This document shows positions 45,561-54,447 of a stretch of 64,000 bases of DNA, piece after piece. The stretch is from contig NZ_CP093311.1 in the NCBI RefSeq assembly GCF_024498955.1, forward strand, positions 1,674,001 to 1,738,000. Direction: 5' to 3'. Position numbers and translations under genes: made by a program. This stretch comes from Thermomonas paludicola. Its GTDB lineage: Bacteria > Pseudomonadota > Gammaproteobacteria > Xanthomonadales > Xanthomonadaceae. The first letter of the stretch is position 1, and each line of letters starts with the position of its first letter. The notes beneath the pieces are model-generated. The model was not told where the DNA came from, ran no database searches, and saw only the letters and a program-made list of their open reading frames with translations.

Positions 45561-46969
45561 TGCGCACCCTCCTGTTGCGGCGCAACGTCTTCCGGCCCCT
45601 GGCAGGCCGCCAGCGCCTGTTGCTTCCTGGCGGGGTCGGTTTCCGGTTCGGTCTGCATGAACAGATGCGCTGCCAGCAACTGTGAATTGCCACGGTTGGC
45701 TTCCAGCATCTTGCGCAGCATCGGCAGGTATTCCTGGGCCGTCTGGATTTCAGGCAGCGCATCCTGGTAGAGCGGCCGCGGCGACGCGATCACGGTAATC
45801 AGCTCCTGCCCGAATGGCGCACACACCGTCCATGTCTTGGCGGGCGTGGCGCCCACTTCGAACTGCTCCAGCGACTTCAGAAGACGCCCGCTTCCGGCCT
45901 CGCCGGCATTGGGATAGATGTGCGCCACGCCACCATTGACCGTGTAGTAGTCGACGTACAAATAGCCGTCGTAATCGGGCTGCTGCAGTTTGACGATCAC
46001 GTTCTCGCCTTCGATGAAGCGGTCGGAATGCCCGGTACTGGGGGTAATGGCCAGATGCTGGCCGCTGTCGTCGTTGCGCGCCTTGTACGCCTCCAGCACC
46101 TTCACCACCTCGCAGTGCGGCCAGATCCGCAACTGCAACTGGGCATCGACGGACTTCACGCCTTCGATGGCGGCCACCTGCTGCTTCACGCTTGCCATGT
46201 CGTCGGGGCGCGACACATAGCCACTGAGTTTGACGATGCCGCTGTCCTCATCCACCGTGGGCTTGAGGTCGGAGCATTCGAACTTCGCCAGCACCTGCTG
46301 CACCGGCACGGTGATCGATGGTTTGGGCGCCGCCAGCAGGATGTAGACCAGATAGACCACCGGAATCAGCAGCGCCACCAGCGCGCCGATTCGAAGCAGG
46401 GTCTTGTCCCACTGGCGTGGCAAGCGCGGGCCGGCGGGGTCGGCCACCGCATACGGCTGCGGGGTGATTTTTTCCTCGCGCAAGGTATGCACCTGCGCCG
46501 GTGCCACCGGCAACTGGCGGCCATGCAGTTCCTTGAGCTTGCCCAACTCGCCGGTATCGCCGTTCTCGTAGTAGTACTGCCCCACGAAGCCGCACAGCAA
46601 CGTGTGGTAATAGACCTCGCGCACTTCGTCCTGGTCCTGCTTGAGCGCAGACAGGTGGGCGAAGAACTCATTGCCGGCATTGTTGGTGGTGAACATCGAC
46701 ACCTGCAGCGGCACCGCCCCGCTGGTCAACCACATCGGGTTGCGCGCCATGATCTCGTCGATCCAGGCCACCACCGCAAACGTGGCGTCGTCCACCATCT
46801 GCGGGCGCTTGCCATCGGCCAGCGCCACCGACTTGGCGCGCTCGATCAGCTCGCGCGCGCGCGCCGCGACGGCCACGGCGGTGTCGCTGGCTTGATTGGT
46901 TGCGACCTTTTCATCCAGCGCCAGCCCGTACGAAAACACCGGCGAGAAATGTTGCAGAAGTCTGGCCAT
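45557..46969 (-). CDS. tssL: T6SS membrane-complex protein TssL (DotU) with C-terminal periplasmic extension
   Basis: 470 residues, about twice a plain DotU. Residues 1-~165 are the cytoplasmic DotU domain (DDATFAVVAWIDEIM, GNEFFAHLSALKQ, LLCGFVGQYYY). One transmembrane helix spans about 191-213. The periplasmic part has a BON-like segment (about 225-285, IVKLSGYVSRPDDMASVKQQ) and then a region resembling DUF4384 (about 318-400, ENVIVKLQQPDYDGYLYVDY and GGVAHIYPNAG). Many TssL carry an OmpA/peptidoglycan-binding extension instead; this one does not. An OmpA-domain protein encoded at the window end might supply that function. Confidence 0.92.
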   Translation of the reverse strand: MARLLQHFSPVFSYGLALDEKVATNQASDTAVAVAARARELIERAKSVALADGKRPQMVDDATFAVVAWIDEIMARNPMWLTSGAVPLQVSMFTTNNAGNEFFAHLSALKQDQDEVREVYYHTLLCGFVGQYYYENGDTGELGKLKELHGRQLPVAPAQVHTLREEKITPQPYAVADPAGPRLPRQWDKTLLRIGALVALLIPVVYLVYILLAAPKPSITVPVQQVLAKFECSDLKPTVDEDSGIVKLSGYVSRPDDMASVKQQVAAIEGVKSVDAQLQLRIWPHCEVVKVLEAYKARNDDSGQHLAITPSTGHSDRFIEGENVIVKLQQPDYDGYLYVDYYTVNGGVAHIYPNAGEAGSGRLLKSLEQFEVGATPAKTWTVCAPFGQELITVIASPRPLYQDALPEIQTAQEYLPMLRKMLEANRGNSQLLAAHLFMQTEPETDPARKQQALAACQGPEDVAPQQEGAQ

Positions 46970-46972
46970 GCG

Positions 46973-48403
46973 TCACTCCTGGCCCGCGACCGGGAACAGC
47001 TTGATCACGGTCGAATCCGGCGGCAAATCGGAAAACACCGCGATGTTGCGGCCGTTCTTGATCATCTGCCAGAAGGGATGGGTGGTATCGACCAGGAAGT
47101 ACGTGGTGTTCGCGCTCTTTTGCGGCAGCTCCTCGGGCGGAACCGGCAACAGGTCGATCTTCAGGCCGAACAGTGCCGCCGACAGCAATCGCGGCATTTC
47201 GTCCATCGAGGCGATCTTGCCGGTGCGCGACAATCGCGCGAACAGGTCGGCGCCCTTCTGCTCGGACTCGAATGCGAGGTAGAAGCGGGTCTTGTCGCTT
47301 TCAAACAGATTGACCGGCAGGTCGGCGCGATAGAAGCGGCCGTCGTGCGTCAGCGTGATGCCCACCTCCGCGCCCACGGTCAACGCCTTGATCAGCGCCT
47401 CGGCGCGATCGAAGCCGGTCCGGAAGCAGCGTCGCAGGTCTTCGTGGTCGTAATCGGGCAGCTCGGTGTCGCGTGGATTGCCGGCCAGCTCGCCGAAATA
47501 GCCGATGTCTTCGGAAAACACCGAAAACTCGGCGACCAGCCGGCGAAGATCCAGATACATCGCATAGGCCGACACGCTGTTCAGCCTTGCGTGTTCCTGG
47601 AATAGCGGGATGTAACGGGCAAACGCCTGCATCATCAGCACCCGCATCACTTCCTGCGCGCTGGTGGAGGCCGCGCGGATGCCGCGCTGGCGCTTGATCG
47701 CGGCGAAGTCCTGCCCGCGCGACACCAGCAAATCACGCAGGCTGCGGGTCCAGCGCGCCAGGTTGTGCGAGGCGGCAATCGCGGTGGTGGGCGGGATGTA
47801 GTCTGGCGAAAGCTTGAACTTGCCGGGCCCGGCCGGCAGCACTTCCGCGAACTTGTAACTGTCCGACCCGCGCACGATGGCATCGGCGTTCTCATCCAGG
47901 CCGGTGATGATGTTCGCCTGGTACAGCAGGAAATCGATGTCCGCCTCCGGCGCCTGCGGATCATGCGGGTCCGCCAGAGTTTCCGTCGCCAGCACATGGC
48001 GTGCCAGCAGCCGTTCCGACTCCCGCTGCTGCAATCCCTGCAAGGCACGTTCGGGATTGAACACCAACCACAGCGGGATCGGGTCATTGCCGGTCACGCG
48101 CAATTCCGCGATGTTGCGCTGGGACACCCGCGCATTGCCGCCGGCGGTCTCCAACGCGCCGCCACACACCCGCCCTCCATCGCGCGTGACCAGTGCGAAC
48201 TGCTCGATGTCGACGACGCCGCTGGCCAGCGCGTCTTCGCGCAAGCGCAAGCCTTCGAAACCCCACGGAAACGGCGTCATCCGCAAGTGCAGCGCATGCC
48301 GGGCCGCCTGCGCCCATGCGTCTTGCGCCTGCAGATGCTGCGGGCTGAGAAAGGCACCTTGCCCCCAATGAACCTGCCGATCCCCACTCATGCCAAATGC
48401 CAT
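46973..48403 (-). CDS. tssK: T6SS baseplate protein TssK
   Basis: 476 residues from ATG 48403 with AGAGGGA upstream; ATG 48391 (MSGDRQVHWGQG) is the alternative. The N-terminal signature VHWGQGAFLSPQHLQAQD is the family hallmark, followed by LPDYDHEDLRRCFRTGFDRAEALI and the C-terminal receptor-like domain (TYFLVDTTHPFWQMIKNGRNIAVFSDLPPD). It links the baseplate to the TssLM membrane complex. It starts 57 bases after the TraB/GumN gene and ends three bases before tssL. Confidence 0.95.
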   Translation of the reverse strand: MAFGMSGDRQVHWGQGAFLSPQHLQAQDAWAQAARHALHLRMTPFPWGFEGLRLREDALASGVVDIEQFALVTRDGGRVCGGALETAGGNARVSQRNIAELRVTGNDPIPLWLVFNPERALQGLQQRESERLLARHVLATETLADPHDPQAPEADIDFLLYQANIITGLDENADAIVRGSDSYKFAEVLPAGPGKFKLSPDYIPPTTAIAASHNLARWTRSLRDLLVSRGQDFAAIKRQRGIRAASTSAQEVMRVLMMQAFARYIPLFQEHARLNSVSAYAMYLDLRRLVAEFSVFSEDIGYFGELAGNPRDTELPDYDHEDLRRCFRTGFDRAEALIKALTVGAEVGITLTHDGRFYRADLPVNLFESDKTRFYLAFESEQKGADLFARLSRTGKIASMDEMPRLLSAALFGLKIDLLPVPPEELPQKSANTTYFLVDTTHPFWQMIKNGRNIAVFSDLPPDSTVIKLFPVAGQE

Positions 48404-48460
48404 GCCTGCTTCCCTCTCATGTCCAGCAACACCACAACCATCACCAACGCGAAGCGCCGC

Positions 48461-49645
48461 TCACAGCGGCACCGCTTCGACCTTGAACCCGTCCCTGCGC
48501 AGGCGCGCGATCAATCCGTCCGGCCCAACCAGATGCACCGCACCCACCGCGACAAAGCCGGGACCGTCCTGGAACAGGGTCTCCAGCGGCCCGATCCAGC
48601 GGGCATTGCGGTCTTCCAGCAAACACATCCGCGAGCGCTGCTCGATCGCCCGCGCCGTCTCATCCAGGCCTTCCATGCGATCGATGCTGTCCAGCCACGC
48701 GTCCAGGTTCCGGCTGCGGTAAAACGCCATGGCCTCGGCCGATTCGATCCGCAAGATCCATGACTTGCGCAGGCGCTGCTCCAGCACCTGCGCCTGCTCG
48801 GCCGACGGGACGCAGTCCAGCGCCTGCAACTGCTGCTCCAGTGTTTCCAGATGCACCAGCCGCTTGCCCGCGCTGCGCGCGACCTGCTGCAGCCGCGCGT
48901 CCATGGTGGCGTCGCTCCCGCTTTCACCGCGCGCCTCCAGCAACGCCAGCAGCGCCCACGGCTTCATCCGCTGCAGGTCCTGCAGCCGGACGGCAGGCAG
49001 CAGGGCCTGCGCCTTCTGCAGGCTGTCCTTGCTGATCATCCCGCCCAGCGGTGTCTCCGGCGCAAGCCAGCGGTAGGCGTCGTACTCCGGCTTCCACGGC
49101 GACTCCACGTCGGCTTCATTGACGAAACTGTCGGCGTCCACCAGCAACTTGCCCAACACGTCGTAGTCGATCCCCTGCTCTTGCGGCGTGCCGAAGTGAA
49201 TGGTGCCGAGCAGATAGCTGTCGCGCACAGGCGCGGCCGTCACATTCGCCAGCTGGGGCGGCGCGCTGCCGGTCGCATCCGCGCCCAGCGCGGACTCGGC
49301 CGGCAACGATGACGCGTGCGGCGGCGTGACCCGGAACAGCACGCCACGCTCGCGGCGCACTGGCACGAGTGGCGTGGCAATGCCGACACCCGGCTTCGCG
49401 ATTGCATCCACCGCTGGCTCCACGGGTGCAACGGTTGGCGGCGGCGCATCCTGCAATGGCGCAATGGCGGCGTCGCTGGCGGCATGTGCGGACACGCCGC
49501 GCACCGCCTGCACCGCCGTTTCCAACGGCACCGGCTGCGCGGTCGCCGCAACGCAGGGCAAGGCAAGCAACAACGCCGCCAGCAGCCCACCGGCAACCGT
49601 GGGCAATGGCGAGACGCGCGTGCAGCTGGCAGCGATATTCGGCAT
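48461..49645 (-). CDS. Exported TraB/GumN-family protein in T6SS cluster
   Basis: 394 residues from ATG 49645 (MPNIAASCTR), with a signal peptide (LPTVAGGLLAALLLALPCVAATAQP). After a ~90-residue Pro/Ala-rich linker comes the TraB/GumN (TIKI-like) domain: SYLLGTIHFGTPQEQG with the GxxH motif, SFVNEADVESPW, and the C-terminal repeat of the motif VAVGAVHLVGPDGLIARLRRDGFKV. Members of this superfamily are candidate metalloproteases. Position at the head of the tssK-L-M-A unit suggests a periplasmic role with the T6SS, for example opening or processing near the membrane complex, but nothing in the sequence proves this. Confidence 0.85.
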   Translation of the reverse strand: MPNIAASCTRVSPLPTVAGGLLAALLLALPCVAATAQPVPLETAVQAVRGVSAHAASDAAIAPLQDAPPPTVAPVEPAVDAIAKPGVGIATPLVPVRRERGVLFRVTPPHASSLPAESALGADATGSAPPQLANVTAAPVRDSYLLGTIHFGTPQEQGIDYDVLGKLLVDADSFVNEADVESPWKPEYDAYRWLAPETPLGGMISKDSLQKAQALLPAVRLQDLQRMKPWALLALLEARGESGSDATMDARLQQVARSAGKRLVHLETLEQQLQALDCVPSAEQAQVLEQRLRKSWILRIESAEAMAFYRSRNLDAWLDSIDRMEGLDETARAIEQRSRMCLLEDRNARWIGPLETLFQDGPGFVAVGAVHLVGPDGLIARLRRDGFKVEAVPL

Positions 49646-49720
49646 GGTGGCTTCGACTTGGCGACGCCAAACAAGGCGCGCATCGTCGGCATTCTTCGTG
49701 CAGCACGCCCCCTGCATCCA

Positions 49721-49732
49721 TATGCCTTAGGG
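49721..49732 (+). promoter_or_regulatory. T6SS box in the divergent promoter region
   Basis: TATGCCTTAGGG, exact match to TAYGCCWTWSGG, between the TraB/GumN gene (76 bases to its ATG) and the response-regulator gene (128-146 bases to its start). Confidence 0.5.
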
Positions 49733-49859
49733 GCTAGGCCGTATGAACGGCGCCGCTGCCTTGCTGTCCGCTTGCCGCCCCGTCTATCGTGAAAGACATC
49801 ACGGGCAAGCGCGTGACGGCCTGCCTTCATCGCACACCCGGGAGCGCCAGTGCGGGCGC

Positions 49860-50558
49860 ATGCATGCAGGTAGCCTCGTGAAAGTACTGCTGGCGGACGA
49901 CCATCGCCTGATCATCGAAGGGGTCAAGCTCAAGCTGGCGGAGCTCGACCCGGCGGTGGAGACCGTGGTGGCGATGAATCTGGAGGAACTCGAACAGGCG
50001 ATCGCCGTGCACGGCGCTTCACTGGACCTGGTCCTGCTGGACATCGCGATGCCCGGCACGCAAGGCCACCAGCACGTGGCCCAACTGCGCGCGGACGTCC
50101 CAACGCTGCCGGTCATCGTGCTGTCGGGGTCGGAGGATGTGGAGCTGATGCGCGCATTGATGGACATGGGCGTGCTGGGGTTCATCCCGAAAGCCTATTC
50201 ACCGGACGTGATGCTGTCGGCCATTCGCCTGGTGCTGGCAGGCGGCATCTACATCCCGCCGCTGCTGCTGGCCCATGCGCAGGCGCAAGGCTGGCAGCCG
50301 GGCAGCACGCCGCCCGCTGCGGCGAGCCACTCGCAGCCAGACATCGCCCTGGATGGCTTGCGCAGCCTGCTGACCGAGCGCCAGGTCGACGTGATGCGCC
50401 TGCTTTCACAGGGCAAGCCGAACAAGCTGATCGCACGCGATCTGGGCATCAGCGAGGGCACCGTGAAAATCCATCTGGCGGCCATCTTCCGCGCACTGAA
50501 TGTGCGTAATCGGGTCGAGGCCGTGGTCGCGTCACGCAAGCTGCAGGGCTTTCTGTAG
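49860..50558 (+). CDS. NarL/FixJ-family response regulator
   Basis: 232 residues from ATG 49860; GTG 49878 (VKVLLADDH) is an alternative with AGGT upstream. The receiver has ADDHRL, phospho-acceptor Asp in LVLLDIAMPGTQG, VIVLSGSED and the Lys in FIPKAYSP. The C-terminal LuxR-type helix-turn-helix is LTERQVDVMRLLSQGKPNKLIARDLGISEGTVKIHL. No histidine kinase is adjacent. It lies between T6SS genes, divergent from the traB-tssK unit, and is the prime candidate regulator of the cluster. Confidence 0.93.
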   Translation: MHAGSLVKVLLADDHRLIIEGVKLKLAELDPAVETVVAMNLEELEQAIAVHGASLDLVLLDIAMPGTQGHQHVAQLRADVPTLPVIVLSGSEDVELMRALMDMGVLGFIPKAYSPDVMLSAIRLVLAGGIYIPPLLLAHAQAQGWQPGSTPPAAASHSQPDIALDGLRSLLTERQVDVMRLLSQGKPNKLIARDLGISEGTVKIHLAAIFRALNVRNRVEAVVASRKLQGFL

Positions 50559-50677
50559 CTGGCGATGTGACAGGCAAGGACACGCGTCATAGAGCGTCCG
50601 CCGTATTGTCGCCTCCGCTTGCGCGGCGCAGCCTGAACCAAGACGCACGGCCCTCCATGGCCGTGGAGGCCGGCTCC

Positions 50678-52483
50678 ATGAATCGCATCCCGCACCCCAC
50701 CAGCGCCCGCCTGCGGTCGCACTTGCGCACGCCGCTGCTGATCGCCGGCATTGCCGTCAGCACGCTGGCTGCCGCCCAAAGCACGCCGAACCTGCCGCCG
50801 CAGGTGCCGGCCAATCCCGATCTCGGGCCGGCATTCGCCACCCGCAACGCGGCCTACGTGCCCGTTCTGCTGGATGAGATCCCCGGCTGGGGCGACGAGG
50901 ATCTCGGCGAGATGCAGGCCAACTTCAACACCAACTGCAAGGCAATGAAGCGGCGCAGCGCATGGGCACCCCTGTGCGCCCGGCTTGCCAGGCTGCCGGC
51001 CGGCGACGACGCGCTGCGGACATTCCTGCACGATGAGTTCTATGCCTACCAGATGCTGACCCCCACCCGCAGCGTCACCGGCAAGCTGACCGGCTATTTC
51101 GAGCCGCTGATCTCCGGTTCGCTGAGCCGGCAGGGGGCGTATCGGTATCCCATCTACGGCACGCCCGACGACATGTATGCTGTGGACTCCCGTACCGTCG
51201 CCGGCCAGACATCGCGCTGGCTGAAGCCTGTGGAGGGTCGCTTGACCGGCGCCGACGCCGGCGAAGCGGGTGCCCGCGAATACCGCATCGATCTCGCTGG
51301 AGCGTCGCCCAACCCGCGCGACAAGCGCTATCGGGTACGTATTGAAGGCAATACCGTGCGCCCGTATTACACGCGCCAGCAAATCGATGCCAGCGGCATC
51401 GACGCCCCGGTGCTGGCGTGGGTCGCCGACCCCTACAAGCTCTATTCGATGCAAATCCAGGGCTCGGGCAAGATCCAGCTCAAGGACGGCGGGCTGATCC
51501 GCCTGGCCTATGCAGAGCAGAACGGACAGCCGTTCATGCCCAATGCCACGCGCGGCGACAGCGATGCCATGCTGTTGGCCATCAAGGCGCGGGGCCTGGA
51601 CGAACCGCTGGAAGTGGACATCCCGGGCGCCACACGCGGCATGAAGAAGCCCGGCGGCAATGCCGCCGTGGATGCGGAAGTGGCGCGCATCGTGGCCGCC
51701 CTGCAGGGCGGCGGCACCGCCAACGGCACCGCCACGGCGGCAGTGACGCACACGAAGGCCAGGCCCAAAGCCAACCGCCCGGCACATGCGGCAACCGCCA
51801 CGCGGCCGCAAGTCGCGTCTGCCGATGTCGAGGCGATGATCCAGTTGCTGCTGCACGCACCGGTCGCGGATGACACCTACATCGCCCCGGCTGAAGGCCT
51901 CACCGCTACCGCCCCTGCGCCCGCCGCCACTGGCAGTTCCGGCGCAGCGGCCTCCGGCAAAAGCGCAAGAATGGACATGTCCGCGTTCGAGGGCGTTGCT
52001 GGTGCCAAGCCCGCCGGGCAAGCCGTCGGCAGCGGTACGGCGGTGCCAAGCACCGGCATCCCGGATCCCAGCTACGTGTTCTTCCGGCGCATCGGTGACG
52101 GCCCGGAAGGCCCCATTGGCGCGCTTGGCGTGCCGCTCAGCGCCGGCCGTTCCATGGCCGTGGATCCGCGCGCCACGCCGCTGGGTGCGCCCGTCTTCAT
52201 CGCCGGCACCCAACCGGGCGGCGGCGCGCCCATGCGGCGGCTGATGTTCGCCCAGGACACCGGCGGCGCCATTCGCGGCAGCGTGCGCGGCGACTTCTTC
52301 TGGGGCTTTGGCGACAAGGCCGGCAAGATGGCACTGGCCACCAACCAGCCCGTGCAAATGTGGCTGCTGCTGCCGAAGTCGGTCGCGGGCAGCGCGGCGG
52401 CCAGCGGCATCAAGACCCGCGGTGGCCATGCGGACTTGCGCGATTGCGCGGTTCCGGACGACGAACTCTGCGTCGAGGAGTGA
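50678..52483 (+). CDS. MltA-type lytic murein transglycosylase with interdomain insert
   Basis: 601 residues from ATG 50678 (GGAGG nine bases upstream). The N-terminal signal segment HLRTPLLIAGIAVSTLAAAQ lacks an obvious lipobox. The MltA domain follows (LTPTRSVTGKLTGYFEPLISGS, APVLAWVADPYKLYSMQIQGSGKIQL, IRLAYAEQNGQPF). A ~150-residue Ala/Thr/Pro-rich stretch (about 340-490 of the protein) precedes the C-terminal 3D domain (PLSAGRSMAVDPRATPLGAPVFI, RRLMFAQDTGGAIRGSVRGDFFWG), which carries the catalytic Asp in AQDTGGAI. It cleaves peptidoglycan glycan strands. Between a regulator and tssF, it probably opens the wall for T6SS assembly. Confidence 0.92.
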   Translation: MNRIPHPTSARLRSHLRTPLLIAGIAVSTLAAAQSTPNLPPQVPANPDLGPAFATRNAAYVPVLLDEIPGWGDEDLGEMQANFNTNCKAMKRRSAWAPLCARLARLPAGDDALRTFLHDEFYAYQMLTPTRSVTGKLTGYFEPLISGSLSRQGAYRYPIYGTPDDMYAVDSRTVAGQTSRWLKPVEGRLTGADAGEAGAREYRIDLAGASPNPRDKRYRVRIEGNTVRPYYTRQQIDASGIDAPVLAWVADPYKLYSMQIQGSGKIQLKDGGLIRLAYAEQNGQPFMPNATRGDSDAMLLAIKARGLDEPLEVDIPGATRGMKKPGGNAAVDAEVARIVAALQGGGTANGTATAAVTHTKARPKANRPAHAATATRPQVASADVEAMIQLLLHAPVADDTYIAPAEGLTATAPAPAATGSSGAAASGKSARMDMSAFEGVAGAKPAGQAVGSGTAVPSTGIPDPSYVFFRRIGDGPEGPIGALGVPLSAGRSMAVDPRATPLGAPVFIAGTQPGGGAPMRRLMFAQDTGGAIRGSVRGDFFWGFGDKAGKMALATNQPVQMWLLLPKSVAGSAAASGIKTRGGHADLRDCAVPDDELCVEE

Positions 52484-52512
52484 CCACGTCCACGCCATGA
52501 TTCCGTAGGGCA

Positions 52513-52524
52513 TACGCCTTACGG
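52513..52524 (+). promoter_or_regulatory. T6SS box upstream of tssF
   Basis: TACGCCTTACGG, exact match to TAYGCCWTWSGG, ~90 bases before tssF. It is the right half of a larger imperfect palindrome spanning 52503-52524 (CCGTA...TACGG ends; 18 of 22 positions symmetric). Confidence 0.55.
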
Positions 52525-52611
52525 CAAATGGCTGCATCAGCGGCGGCTCACTAGCCTGTGGCATCCCCGGGCGCGCATGTCGCGCCACCCGGGCTCTGCC
52601 GCGGAATCGCG

Positions 52612-54447
52612 ATGCTCGACGAACTGCTGCCCTATTACGAAAATGAACTGACCTACCTGCGGCGATTGTCGAAGGAGTTCGCGGCGAAGTACCCGAAAAT
52701 CGCCGCGCGCCTGCAGATGGAAGGCGAGGTCTGCGAAGACCCGCACGTCGAGCGGATGATCGAGTCGTTCTCGTTCCTGACCGCGCGCATCCACAAGAAG
52801 CTGGACGACGAATTTCCGCAAATCACCGAAGCCATGCTGTCGGTGCTGTACCCGCATTTCCTGCGCCCGGTGCCATCGATGTCCATCGCGCAGCTGCAGC
52901 TGGCGGCAGGAGCGGACATCAACGAGATGCAGGAGCTTCCGCGCCACAGCCAACTGCTGACTCGGCCGGTGCAGGGCCTGCCGATTCGCTACCGTACCGC
53001 CTATCCGGTGGAGGTGTGGCCGATCCGCATTGCCGAGGCGCACCTGGAGGCGGCAGAGCGCTCCGCGTTCGCAGTGACCCGCAACGACACCGTGGCCACC
53101 TTGCGCCTGCGCATCGAAGCCACCGGCCAGCAGCCGCTGTCGAGACTTCCGATCCGGCGCCTGCGCCTCTATCTGGAAGGCGAGAGCCCGCTGGTGCATG
53201 CCCTGCACGAACTGCTGCTGAATTCGGTGGCAACCGTCACCCTGCGCGCGCCCGATGACGCGCCGCAGGTGCCACCCATGCGGCTGTCCGCCTCCGCGCT
53301 GCAGCCGGTCGGCTTCGGCGAGGAAGACGCCCTGCTCGATTACGACCAGCGCTCGTTCCTCGGCTATCGCCTGCTTCAGGAATACTTCGTGCTTCCGGAA
53401 AAATTCCTGTTCGTGGATTTGACCGGGCTGGAGCTTTCGCGCTTCGACCGTGCGCTGGAAGTCGCCATCGAATTCAACCCGTTCGGCCGCCCGGAACGCC
53501 TGCAGCGGCTGGAACAAACCATCTCCGCCGACACCTTCCGCCTGTTCTGCACGCCAGTGGTGAACCTGTTCAAGCAGCAGGGAGAGCCGATCCGGCTGTC
53601 GCAGGAGCGCCACGACTATCAGGTCGTTCCCGACGTGCGCCGGCCACTGGGCCTGGAGGTCTATTCGGTGGACTGGGTACGCAAGTTCAGCCGCACCCCG
53701 GCCGGCAACGACTCGGTCGAGTTCCACCCCGCCTATTCGGTGCAGCACGGCCTGCACGACGACGGTGACGGCCACTATTGGTATCTGCAGCGCAGGCCAT
53801 CGCTGCTGCCGAACGACGATGGGTCGGACGTGATGCTGAGCCTGGTGGATCGCGACATGAACCCGCGAACGCCGGGCGTGGACACGCTCTCGGTCAGCCT
53901 GACCTGCACCAACCGCGACCTGCCCTCGCAGCTGCCGTTTGGCGGCGAAGACAGCTTGCTGCAGCAGGAACAAGGCGGCGTGATCGCCAGCGCCCGCCTG
54001 CTGAAAAAGCCCAGCGCCACCTGGCGCGCGCCGATGCGGCAGGCCAACCAATGGCGGCTGATTTCGCATCTGTCGCTGAACCACCTGTCGATTGTCGAAG
54101 GCGGACGCGAGGCGCTGCTGGAGATCCTCAACCTCTACAACTTCGCCGACTCCGGAACCCTGCGCAAGCAGATCGGCGGCATCACCGCCGTTTCCGGGCA
54201 CCCCTCGGTGACCCGGGTTGGCCGCGCGCCACGCCAGGCATTCGTGCGCGGAACCGAAGTCGAGCTGACCTTCGACGAGAATCAATACGTCGGCTCCGGC
54301 GTGTACCTGATGGCCTGCGTGCTCGATCACTTTTTCGGCCTGTACTGCACCGCCAATTCCTATACGCGGCTCAGCGTGCGCAGCCAGCAGCGGGAAGACT
54401 GGATGGTGCGGTTCGCGCCGCGCAGCGGGAGCCTGCCGCTGGCATGA
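52612..54447 (+). CDS. tssF: T6SS baseplate protein TssF
   Basis: 611 residues from ATG 52612 (MLDELLPYYENELTYLRRLS, the family N terminus). Further landmarks are RLQMEGEVCEDPHVERMIESFSFLTARIHKKLDDEFPQITEAML (in parts), LYPHFLRPVPSMSIAQL, and RLLQEYFVLPEKFLFVDL. It forms the baseplate wedge with TssG, TssE and TssK. Its stop overlaps tssG by four bases. Confidence 0.95.
   Translation: MLDELLPYYENELTYLRRLSKEFAAKYPKIAARLQMEGEVCEDPHVERMIESFSFLTARIHKKLDDEFPQITEAMLSVLYPHFLRPVPSMSIAQLQLAAGADINEMQELPRHSQLLTRPVQGLPIRYRTAYPVEVWPIRIAEAHLEAAERSAFAVTRNDTVATLRLRIEATGQQPLSRLPIRRLRLYLEGESPLVHALHELLLNSVATVTLRAPDDAPQVPPMRLSASALQPVGFGEEDALLDYDQRSFLGYRLLQEYFVLPEKFLFVDLTGLELSRFDRALEVAIEFNPFGRPERLQRLEQTISADTFRLFCTPVVNLFKQQGEPIRLSQERHDYQVVPDVRRPLGLEVYSVDWVRKFSRTPAGNDSVEFHPAYSVQHGLHDDGDGHYWYLQRRPSLLPNDDGSDVMLSLVDRDMNPRTPGVDTLSVSLTCTNRDLPSQLPFGGEDSLLQQEQGGVIASARLLKKPSATWRAPMRQANQWRLISHLSLNHLSIVEGGREALLEILNLYNFADSGTLRKQIGGITAVSGHPSVTRVGRAPRQAFVRGTEVELTFDENQYVGSGVYLMACVLDHFFGLYCTANSYTRLSVRSQQREDWMVRFAPRSGSLPLA

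Noticed and set aside
41454-45770. A very long open frame on the + strand (over 1400 codons) antisense to tssA/tssM/tssL
   Set aside because: It is the complement of strongly supported T6SS genes; its translation is rich in His, Gln and Arg with no domain, as expected from antisense reading of GC-rich codons.
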